Below, piece by piece: positions 25,644 to 31,272 of a stretch of 41,027 nucleotides of DNA. The notes under the pieces are model-generated. The model was not told the origin of the DNA. It was given only the letters and a program-made list of their open reading frames with translations, and ran no database searches. This DNA is from a virus. The stretch is taken from positions 1-41,027 of the IMG/VR virus record IMGVR_UViG_3300046714_000121, one strand, 5' to 3'. Position 1 is the first letter of the stretch; each line of letters begins with the position of its first letter. The position numbers and the translations under genes are program-made.

Positions 25644-25936
25644 TGGACGGGGCCGCATGGGATGCACTGCGCGCCGTGGCCCCCCTGGTCACGGCAGACC
25701 GGCCCAACGTGGGCCGCACGGCCCGCGTTGACCAGGGCAAGCACCGCGGCAAGGTGGGCCGCATTACGTGGCACGGTCGCGACAAATTCACCCAGGCTTA
25801 TCGGTATGGCGATTCAATGTCGCACCATATGACCGACATGCGCGGGCGTTGGGGGTTCCGGGTGCGCCTCGTGGACCTGGAAACCGCCGAAGCATTTTTC
25901 GTCAGTGCCGAATACTTGATGGTTTGCATAGATTAA
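25643..25936 (+). CDS. KOW-motif-like small protein, 97 aa
   Basis: The segment NVGRTARVDQGKHRGKVGRI near residues 22-41 fits the KOW pattern found in ribosomal and NusG-type RNA-binding proteins (G...V...G...G..G.V/I). The rest is beta-rich (RGRWGFRVRLVDLETAEAFF). A nucleic-acid-binding or transcription role is possible but unproven. It is co-transcribed with the 84-aa gene upstream. Confidence 0.58.
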   Translation: MDGAAWDALRAVAPLVTADRPNVGRTARVDQGKHRGKVGRITWHGRDKFTQAYRYGDSMSHHMTDMRGRWGFRVRLVDLETAEAFFVSAEYLMVCID

Positions 25937-25944
25937 AAAACGCG

Positions 25945-26036
25945 AATTGCAACGGGCTATATGAAATCAAGTTCGTTGCAATTAGTGCAGATTGCTCTAT
26001 AATTCATTTCATCGACAACGCACTAGGGAAACAAAA
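25945..26036 (+). promoter_or_regulatory. Repeated early promoter element, copy G
   Basis: Left arm 25945-25958 pairs over 14 bp (two G-U) with 25970-25983 around the loop ATATGAAATCA. The -35 TTGCAA (25976-25981) lies in the right arm and the consensus -10 TATAAT (25998-26003) follows after 16 bases. TTCATCGACAACGCACTAG precedes ATG 26037. Confidence 0.82.
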
Positions 26037-26204
26037 ATGAAATTGACGGGCAAGCAAGTGCGCGCAATGATGCGCGCCAACCACAAAACCATCGCGGGCA
26101 TTGCCCGTCAATACAACCTCACTCAAACCCGCGTGCGCACCGTGCGCGCCAATGGCGTGCAGGGCGACGCCTTCGTGCGGGATTGGCTGGAAATCCTGGC
26201 CTAA
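26037..26204 (+). CDS. Small HTH-like protein, 55 aa
   Basis: Residues about 18-38 (TIAGIARQYNLTQTRVRTVR) fit a helix-turn-helix, with a basic N-terminus (KQVRAMMRANHK). It could be a small DNA-binding regulator. It is the first gene behind promoter copy G. The short length and lack of other motif keep the assignment tentative. Confidence 0.6.
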   Translation: MKLTGKQVRAMMRANHKTIAGIARQYNLTQTRVRTVRANGVQGDAFVRDWLEILA

Positions 26205-26220
26205 CCCTCACCCACCCACC

Positions 26221-26238
26221 CCCAGGGGCAACCCTGGG
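26221..26238 (+). other. Hairpin with GCAA tetraloop
   Basis: CCCAGGG (26221-26227) pairs perfectly with CCCTGGG (26232-26238) around GCAA, a GNRA tetraloop. No T-run follows. It lies between two early genes and 6 bases before a canonical ribosome site, so an RNA-stability or processing role is plausible. Confidence 0.55.
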
Positions 26239-26257
26239 CAACTAGAAAGGAATCACA

Positions 26258-26512
26258 ATGCAACAAGTAGCAACGTCAACGTTGAAATTGGCCGATGTAA
26301 TCCGCCTGACCAAATGGGCAGGCGCATTTGCCGATTGCATCGTGTCCAATATCGCCGATGGCCAAGTGCACATCGTCCGACCGTACATGACGCACCCAGG
26401 CTTTTCGCACACAGGCGGCGTGATCGTATTCACCGGGCACGAGCATTTCTCGTTGCCCGTGTCCGACGAATTCCTGGTCGAACTGGTGCAGGAAGGCGGG
26501 CCGCTTAAATGA
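26258..26512 (+). CDS. Small hypothetical early protein, 84 aa
   Basis: ATG 26258 follows the extended ribosome site AGAAAGGAATCACA. The protein is strand-rich (VIRLTKWAGAFADCIVSNI, VHIVRPYMTHPGFSHTGGVI) and ends in an acidic helix (DEFLVELVQEGG). The central HPGFSHTGGV and GHEHFSLPV hold several His but form no recognised metal site. Function unknown. The stop overlaps the next start. Confidence 0.6.
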   Translation: MQQVATSTLKLADVIRLTKWAGAFADCIVSNIADGQVHIVRPYMTHPGFSHTGGVIVFTGHEHFSLPVSDEFLVELVQEGGPLK

Positions 26513-26868
26513 CCCTGGCGAAAGCACTAACCGAACTGCGCAAAGTGTTGGGCAAAAAAGCCGGAATTCGCGACAACAAAATCCAGAGTTCGCCCGAATT
26601 GCGCAACGCGGCAAATGCGGCCATCGGTGTTGCAGTTACGCAAAAAAATGCAGCCGAGGCAGCAATGCGCGCCCGTCGCGATGAAATTTTGGCGAACGAC
26701 GAGGAATACCAACGTTTGCTTTGCGCCTATGAGGATGCGCAACAGAAACGCCGCAAATGCAATGGGCCGAGTTATCGCTACACCGCTGGCATAGTTGGCG
26801 ATTTGTTTTTTTACGTCAAGGCCGAAGCGGATACCCTGGCCGAGTTGCTTGAAAAGGTGAAACGATGA
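26509..26868 (+). CDS. Helical hypothetical protein, 119 aa
   Basis: A Lys/Ala/Glu-rich protein with probable coiled coils (residues about 1-85, e.g. AAEAAMRARRDEILANDEEY), ending in a strand and helix. It overlaps the genes on both sides in ATGA. No family is recognised. Confidence 0.6.
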   Translation: MTLAKALTELRKVLGKKAGIRDNKIQSSPELRNAANAAIGVAVTQKNAAEAAMRARRDEILANDEEYQRLLCAYEDAQQKRRKCNGPSYRYTAGIVGDLFFYVKAEADTLAELLEKVKR

Positions 26869-27140
26869 GTGCGGTTATCGATTTGAAACCGGCCACGGTG
26901 CCCGATACCGTGCGCCCGTTTCGACTGTGGGACGCCAAGACCAGGACGCACCTACCGCACCGCATGTTTGCCGTGCGCATCAACGCACACAAAGCGGCGT
27001 TGTGGTTGGCGACCATTGCCAGGGTTGGGACGACCATCGAAGTGTACGACGTGCGCAACGGGCAATTGTTGGGACAGTTCACGCGCAAGGTTAACGACGT
27101 GCAGATTTACATGCGACGCGGGGAATTGACCAATGGCTAA
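26865..27140 (+). CDS. Hypothetical protein, 91 aa
   Basis: Beta-rich sequence (VRPFRLWDAKTRTHLPHRMF, ATIARVGTTIEVYDVRNGQL) with a C-terminal basic strand. DVRNGQLLGQFTR resembles a beta hairpin. It overlaps its neighbours and is in the same run as the 119-aa gene. Function unknown. Confidence 0.58.
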   Translation: MSAVIDLKPATVPDTVRPFRLWDAKTRTHLPHRMFAVRINAHKAALWLATIARVGTTIEVYDVRNGQLLGQFTRKVNDVQIYMRRGELTNG

Positions 27141-27345
27141 ACTCTCACCCGAAAAGCGGGCGGCACGGGCCGCTAAATTTCGCGCTACGATGGCCGCAAA
27201 GCGGGCAGGCGGCGCAATGGTCCAGGTAAGTGCAGCCGACGTGCTGGGCGCAATCGTGGACGCCCCCAGGGTGACGCCTGGGCCAGACCGGCGCATCATC
27301 CTGGCAATGGAAATCGTGCAACTACTGCGGGCGGTATTGCGATGA
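27133..27345 (+). CDS. Basic hypothetical protein, 70 aa
   Basis: The N-terminus is strongly basic and Ala-rich (AKLSPEKRAARAAKFRATMA), suggesting nucleic-acid contact, followed by a short helix-turn region (VLGAIVDAPR and ILAMEIVQLLRAVL). It overlaps the preceding gene by eight bases and the following one in ATGA. The function is unknown. Confidence 0.55.
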   Translation: MAKLSPEKRAARAAKFRATMAAKRAGGAMVQVSAADVLGAIVDAPRVTPGPDRRIILAMEIVQLLRAVLR

Positions 27346-27518
27346 AGTACGAAATCACGATGGTATTTCGCAGCGGCGAGCGTTGGTCGTGCGAAACCGA
27401 ACAAGTGGCCGACCACTTCGAAGCAATGAAGCACGCAACCAAGGTGGCGCCCGACGATGCGCCCGTGCTGATTGTCATCAAGGCAGTGCAACCGGAAAGG
27501 AAACCGAATGCGAGTTGA
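27342..27518 (+). CDS. Hypothetical protein, 58 aa
   Basis: A short frame from ATG 27342 encodes KYEITMVFRSGERWSCETEQ, then VADHFEAMKHATKVAP and VLIVIKAVQPERK. The strand-helix-strand pattern resembles a small single-domain protein. It overlaps the previous stop in ATGA and the next gene by 11 bases. It is likely to be real because the run of overlaps is unbroken. Confidence 0.55.
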   Translation: MKYEITMVFRSGERWSCETEQVADHFEAMKHATKVAPDDAPVLIVIKAVQPERKPNAS

Positions 27519-27831
27519 CCTAGCAATCGTTATGCCGTCGGCAATGCCGGTTGATGCACCCGTCCCATTGGGCAAGTTGAAACGCATTGATGTGATTGTG
27601 GGCACGCCACCCGACGTTCAACCGGGCGTCGTGGTCGTCAACAACGTCAAGGTTGCCTATCTGTATATCAATGGCAAAACCGAATCGTTACCGCCCGCGG
27701 AATTGCCCGATGAGGACGTGCCAATCACTATCGTTGTAAACGATTTGCCCGTCGCCAAAATGTCGATGACCGGCATCGTAATTCCGATTGGCGGCGGCAA
27801 CATCATCAACCCGGAAAGGATCGAATCATGA
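27508..27831 (+). CDS. Beta-rich protein with TPPD...VN...A motif, paralogue of 34137 gene
   Basis: This 107-aa protein contains DVIVGTPPDVQPGVVVVNNV then KVAYLYINGKTESLP, which matches VEVETPPDTNPAVIRVNGVV and VAKVTIEGNVEPL in the gene at 34137. A second, similar unit, ITIVVNDLPVAKMSMTGIVI, follows, so the protein may hold two related beta units. The ribosome site AAAGGAAACCGA precedes ATG 27508. Function unknown; duplication inside the phage is inferred. Confidence 0.6.
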   Translation: MRVDLAIVMPSAMPVDAPVPLGKLKRIDVIVGTPPDVQPGVVVVNNVKVAYLYINGKTESLPPAELPDEDVPITIVVNDLPVAKMSMTGIVIPIGGGNIINPERIES

Positions 27832-28028
27832 TTAGCACTTCGTTACTGTTGGGCGTGGTCGTGCAACTGATTATCGGGGGATTGATCCTGTACGTTTTAT
27901 ATTGGGGATTGGGCAAACTGGCATTGCCCGACCCTATCGGCAAAATCGCATTGGGGTTGTTGGTCGTCGTGGTCGTGATCTGGTTAATCAACATCCTGTT
28001 AAGCCTGGGGGGTCGGGCGTTATTCTGA
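27828..28028 (+). CDS. Two-helix small membrane protein
   Basis: The 66-aa sequence has two hydrophobic segments (LLLGVVVQLIIGGLILYVLY and IALGLLVVVVVIWLINILL) separated by a short polar loop (KLALPDPIGK). Small proteins of this type (Thivi_2564-like) occur widely in phages and bacteria. The topology would suit a class II holin, but it lies in the early region and away from any lysis gene. The start overlaps the previous stop in ATGA. Confidence 0.68.
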   Translation: MISTSLLLGVVVQLIIGGLILYVLYWGLGKLALPDPIGKIALGLLVVVVVIWLINILLSLGGRALF

Positions 28029-28037
28029 TTTCCCACG

Positions 28038-28127
28038 ATTGCCAGCGGCGATATAACAACAAAGTCGTTGGCAATTGGTGCGTGTTGCGCTATTATTCAC
28101 ACATCGACACGCAACCAGGAATCACAA
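28038..28127 (+). promoter_or_regulatory. Repeated early promoter element, copy H
   Basis: Left arm ATTGCCAGCGGC (28038-28049) pairs over 12 bp with GTCGTTGGCAAT (28064-28075), with two G-U pairs, around GATATAACAACAAA. The -35 TTGGCA (28068-28073) lies in the right arm and TATTAT (28091-28096) follows after 17 bases. ACATCGACACGCA and AGGAATCACAA precede ATG 28128. Confidence 0.8.
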
Positions 28128-28361
28128 ATGACGAACTACCAAAAAGCCGACGCGGCCTACCGCAAAGCGGTGCTTGCGCATCAAGAAATCAAACTCGCGT
28201 TGTACGCGGGCCGCATCGGGTACGACGAATACAGCGCATCGATTCGCCATTGCAACAAGCTGGCCGATTGGTGCGACGCGGCGGAATGCCAGGGGCACCC
28301 GGCGCCGACCGCGGGCGTTATGGGCGAAACGGTCTATTGCAATGGAGCGTGTCGCAAATGA
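28128..28361 (+). CDS. Cys-containing small early protein, 77 aa
   Basis: The N-terminal half is helical (KADAAYRKAVLAHQEIKLAL) and the C-terminal half carries Cys residues (HCNKLADWCDAAECQGHP and VYCNGACRK) that might bind a metal, although spacing matches no family I recognise. It is the first gene after promoter copy H, and its stop overlaps the next start in ATGA. Confidence 0.6.
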   Translation: MTNYQKADAAYRKAVLAHQEIKLALYAGRIGYDEYSASIRHCNKLADWCDAAECQGHPAPTAGVMGETVYCNGACRK

Positions 28362-28615
28362 AAACTTTTTTCTCATCAAGGGCACTAGGAATGCTGACCG
28401 AGCAACAACAAGCCGAAAGGTTACAGGCGATAGCCGAGGGGGAAGCGGCGCGGCGCGAGGGAATCGACCGCACCGTTAACCCGTATTTGCGGGGCGCACC
28501 ATCGCACCAATGGTTGTGGGGTTCGTGGTTGCGCGGGTGGGAACAAGCCGATTTGACGTTGCGCACCGAGGCGCGGCGCGAGCATTGGCGTTATGTCGAA
28601 AAGGGGGCACGATGA
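28358..28615 (+). CDS. Rmf/CrpP-like protein
   Basis: This 85-aa protein has EGEAARREGIDRTVNPYLRG then WLWGSWLRGWEQADLT, similar to ribosome modulation factor, which has the pattern G..AG..G....CPY.......WL.GW.EA. The Cys of RMF is Asn here (NPY). RMF inactivates ribosomes as 100S dimers in starved cells; the CrpP branch has been linked to ciprofloxacin resistance, although that role is disputed. A phage protein of this fold might affect host translation or stress responses. It is in the same operon as the Tad2-like gene. Confidence 0.65.
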   Translation: MKTFFSSRALGMLTEQQQAERLQAIAEGEAARREGIDRTVNPYLRGAPSHQWLWGSWLRGWEQADLTLRTEARREHWRYVEKGAR

Positions 28616-28854
28616 AATTCTATCGCGTGACCTACTCAAAAGAGGGCGGCACCAACGGCGGTTATTCCTGGCACGCCTCACGTGCTGAAGCGGAAAAGGC
28701 GGCGCGCAAAGCGTTTGACGATGACCCGGCGGAATACGCGCAATATGGGTTAGATAATGGAATGCCGAAAATTGAAATGCTGGAGTGCGAAACGAACCGC
28801 ACCCCATTGTTGAATTTTCTCAACCGTTACGCGAGCGAACCGCAAAACGGATAA
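28612..28854 (+). CDS. Small hypothetical protein, 80 aa
   Basis: The sequence FYRVTYSKEGGTNGGYSWHA then SRAEAEKAARKAFDDDP is a strand-turn-helix pattern common to small phage proteins with unknown function. The acidic and aromatic C-terminal half carries no motif. The start overlaps the previous stop in ATGA. Confidence 0.6.
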   Translation: MKFYRVTYSKEGGTNGGYSWHASRAEAEKAARKAFDDDPAEYAQYGLDNGMPKIEMLECETNRTPLLNFLNRYASEPQNG

Positions 28855-28871
28855 CCACGAAAGGGCAAGGC

Positions 28872-29114
28872 ATGAAAGCGAAAGCGGACACTACAGCGGC
28901 AACGGGCACCGTTGGCCTGGGATTCGGCGATGTAATCCCGATTCTTAAAGCAAAAGACAAGGCCACCCGTGCAGCCTGGAAAGATGACGACATGCACATC
29001 GAATCGCGGGATGGGGAAATCGTTGCGGTATTCGAACACGACGACGGGGCGGCAAACGAAATTTGGGTGCCGACCGCCGACGACCTTTTCGCGAATGATT
29101 GGGAGAAACTTTGA
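28872..29114 (+). CDS. Tad2-like (DUF2829) protein, probable anti-Thoeris
   Basis: This 80-aa protein matches the DUF2829 pattern: FGDVIPILKAKDKATRAAW near residues 18-36 (compare FGEALEALKEGKKVARKGW), a central strand pair, then EIWVPTADDLFANDWEKL at the C-terminus (compare the family W-xS-xxDLLAEDWE ending). DUF2829 includes Tad2, which sequesters the Thoeris signal nucleotide. The DLxANDWE end and the paired strands support the family. The identity of residues lining the Tad2 pocket was not tested. Start ATG 28872 follows AAGGG. Confidence 0.72.
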   Translation: MKAKADTTAATGTVGLGFGDVIPILKAKDKATRAAWKDDDMHIESRDGEIVAVFEHDDGAANEIWVPTADDLFANDWEKL

Positions 29115-29779
29115 TGAGAAATCAAATCGAAGGCGCGACCAAAATCGAAGTGACCGACGAATACGGGCAGGCGATGTTTAACGCCACCGGGCAACCAATG
29201 ACGGTTTTCGTCGGCGGCGCCACCCAGGTTCAAGTAACGGACACGGCTGGAAAGTTGCTTTATGAGGTTGGTTTCGGCGCCGGATTGCACCCGCCTGGGG
29301 AACGGCCACCGTCGCCAATTCCGCCACCGGGCGGATACGTGCCACCCCCAACCGAGGGCGGCGGCACGCAACCGACGCCCCCACCGATTGACGGCGGCGA
29401 AATCCCGTGGCCCGCGTCGGGGCAAGTGGTCTACCACGTGCCGATGCAACCATTCCAGACTGTGCGCTATACGATGCGCTGGAAATCGAAAATGGACCCA
29501 ACCAAGTTTGGGTTCGTCAAGGTGGACCAGGAACCAGGAAGCGCGGTCATGGTGCGCAATCTGAAGTTGAGCAACAACGGCGCGTTGAAATTCGATTCAA
29601 CGCCAACCGGCGACACCGGGCCAACCGGCAACCTGTGCAACGCACCGACACCGGGTAACCCGTCAACGGTCATGATGAATTTCGATGATATTTTGGGAAT
29701 CGAAGTGACCAACGGCGACAACCAATCGGGCCAACCGTCGAACATGCTTTTAGATATTGCGGTGCCAGACCGTTACTAA
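29114..29779 (+). CDS. Protein with Pro-rich linker and beta-rich C-terminal domain
   Basis: This 221-aa protein starts with a beta-rich region (EGATKIEVTDEYGQAMFNAT, FVGGATQVQVTDTAGKL) followed by a long Pro/Gly linker (residues about 58-98, PPGERPPSPIPPPGGYVPPP) and a 120-aa C-terminal domain with a single Cys. Exposed linkers like this often join a docking domain to a displayed one, as in virion or surface proteins. Its place in the early region does not fit a virion role well. No family is recognised. The start overlaps the Tad2-like stop. Confidence 0.62.
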   Translation: MRNQIEGATKIEVTDEYGQAMFNATGQPMTVFVGGATQVQVTDTAGKLLYEVGFGAGLHPPGERPPSPIPPPGGYVPPPTEGGGTQPTPPPIDGGEIPWPASGQVVYHVPMQPFQTVRYTMRWKSKMDPTKFGFVKVDQEPGSAVMVRNLKLSNNGALKFDSTPTGDTGPTGNLCNAPTPGNPSTVMMNFDDILGIEVTNGDNQSGQPSNMLLDIAVPDRY

Positions 29780-29787
29780 AAAATTCG

Positions 29788-29840
29788 GTGCGCGGGTTTC
29801 CCCGCATGGACCCGACGCACGCCGGATAATCGTCACCGGC
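29788..29840 (+). other. Two hairpins in the gap before the replication genes
   Basis: GTGCGCGGG (29788-29796) can pair with CCCGACGCAC (29811-29820) with one bulged A, and GCCGG (29821-29825) with CCGGC (29836-29840). No T-run follows. The gap of 89 bases separates the accessory module from the replication module, so they may act as attenuators or processing sites. Confidence 0.4.
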
Positions 29841-29868
29841 ACTATTCAACCAACAGAAAGGAATCACA

Positions 29869-30240
29869 GTGGCAAAGCACAGGGAAAAGGCCGAGGCGCC
29901 AAATGATTTGAGCATGCGGCGCGGGCGGTTGGCTATATCGGCAAGCATGATTGACGAATTGCCGTATGCCGTAATGGAAATCATGGGCAAGCTAATCATC
30001 GTCCAGGCGCAATATCTGGTTGCGTTGCGTGACGACGAGGAATCGATTGTCATCTATCACGCACTGTCGCCACATTTCCGGCCCATCGGCGAAGGCGACA
30101 TGCCACCCGATTATCAAATCGTGGTTGAGTGCGAACCGCACAAAAGCGGGCAACCGCACGGGCACGAGATTGGGTTTCGGGAAATGCCGCGCAACATGGA
30201 CATGGTGCACTTTCACGAACCTTCGTTTGCGGTGCACTAA
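29869..30240 (+). CDS. Hypothetical protein, 123 aa
   Basis: The start is GTG 29869, because the repeated ribosome site AGAAAGGAATCACA lies directly upstream. The protein has a basic N-terminus, a central strand-rich region (YAVMEIMGKLIIVQAQYLVA) and a His-rich C-terminus (HKSGQPHGHEIGF and HFHEPSFAVH). The His pattern may bind metal but is not a recognised site. It overlaps the exonuclease start in TAATG. Confidence 0.6.
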   Translation: MAKHREKAEAPNDLSMRRGRLAISASMIDELPYAVMEIMGKLIIVQAQYLVALRDDEESIVIYHALSPHFRPIGEGDMPPDYQIVVECEPHKSGQPHGHEIGFREMPRNMDMVHFHEPSFAVH

Positions 30241-30764
30241 TGATAATCATGGATTTCGAAACGACCGGCCTATTGTTGCCCATCGAGGCGCCACTAGATC
30301 AACAACCACACATCATCGAAATCGGGGCGTTGCGCCTGGACGGGCAATACCGGGTAATCGATTCGATCAGCGAACTGGTTCGCCCGCCGATTCCCATCGA
30401 TGAGGAATTGCACAAGAAAATCACGAAATTGACCAATGCGGATTTGGCCGACCGCGCCATTTTTGCGGCGTGGCGCCCCAGGTTGATCGATTTTTTCCAC
30501 GGTGCCCGCGTGGTCTACGCTCACAACATGCCGTTTGACCTGGGCATGTTGACGACCGAGTTGCGGCGCCTCAATGCGCAATACGCTTTCCCCTACCCGC
30601 ACGAGCAAGTTTGCACCGCGGAATGGTCGGCGCAACGCTACGGCAAACGCCTGCGGTTAACGCAACTTTACGAAAAGGTTATCGGCACCCCCCTGGAGCA
30701 AAAACACCGGGCGATTGACGATTGCCATGCGTTGCTCGAAATCGTGCGCAAGGCGCGATTATGA
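30240..30764 (+). CDS. DnaQ-type 3'-5' exonuclease (DEDDh)
   Basis: This 174-aa protein has the DEDDh motifs: MDFETTG (D5, E7), HNMPFDLGML near 95-104 and HRAIDDCHALLEI near 155-167, where H and D complete the set. The size and the short spacing fit a proofreading domain like DNA polymerase III epsilon, here encoded separately. It lies 0.5 kb before the polymerase gene and can supply proofreading for it. The start overlaps the previous stop in TAATG. Confidence 0.9.
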   Translation: MIIMDFETTGLLLPIEAPLDQQPHIIEIGALRLDGQYRVIDSISELVRPPIPIDEELHKKITKLTNADLADRAIFAAWRPRLIDFFHGARVVYAHNMPFDLGMLTTELRRLNAQYAFPYPHEQVCTAEWSAQRYGKRLRLTQLYEKVIGTPLEQKHRAIDDCHALLEIVRKARL

Positions 30765-30958
30765 ATCGCGAAATCGAAATCGATTGTCGCATCGTGACCG
30801 AAACCGACGCCGCAATTTTGATTGTGGTCCCTGGCAATGACGAGGAAATTTGGGTGCCACTGTCGCAAGTCTCGTGCATCGTGCGCGGCAACGACGCGGC
30901 GCAACGCGACCGGATAACAATGACCCGATGGATTGCCGATAAAAAGGGGTTGTTATGA
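30761..30958 (+). CDS. Small hypothetical protein, 65 aa
   Basis: The protein is strand-rich (REIEIDCRIVTETDAAILIV, EEIWVPLSQVSCIVRG) with one helix at the end. It starts in ATGA overlap with the exonuclease and ends in ATGA overlap with the next gene. No family was recognised; its position between exonuclease and polymerase suggests a replication-associated role. Confidence 0.6.
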   Translation: MNREIEIDCRIVTETDAAILIVVPGNDEEIWVPLSQVSCIVRGNDAAQRDRITMTRWIADKKGLL

Positions 30959-31272
30959 ATGACATTACCGGGGTTGAATTGCGCGACGCGGGGATTGCAC
31001 TGGTAACGGAAAATTCAGCCGAAGATTTCAAAGAGCGAATCTGCATCGCATTCCATTATTGGTTGCGAACGGCGCCGAGTGAATTTCTCATTGAGGATTT
31101 CCGCATCTGGTGGCGGCACAATGGCGGCGAGGACGCGCACAGTCCAAATTTTTGGGGTGCTTTCACGCGCTTACCTGGAGTCAGTCCGCTAATCGAAACG
31201 ACGGGGGAAGCACGAAGGCCGGTTGCGAAAGCGTCCCATGCGCGAATTGTGTTGGTATGGCGGCGCAAATGA
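30955..31272 (+). CDS. Conserved replication-cluster protein, 105 aa
   Basis: The C-terminal part contains FRIWWRHNGGEDAHSPNFWG, a pattern found in small hypothetical proteins beside phage replication genes, followed by VSPLIETTG and a His residue (SHARIVLVW). The N-terminal helix (AEDFKERICIAFHYWL) is amphipathic. A nucleic-acid-linked role is suggested only by location. The stop overlaps the polymerase start. Confidence 0.6.
   Translation: MNDITGVELRDAGIALVTENSAEDFKERICIAFHYWLRTAPSEFLIEDFRIWWRHNGGEDAHSPNFWGAFTRLPGVSPLIETTGEARRPVAKASHARIVLVWRRK

Noticed and set aside
26221-26238. GCAA hairpin as rho-independent terminator
   Set aside because: No T-run follows, so it was listed only as a structural element.
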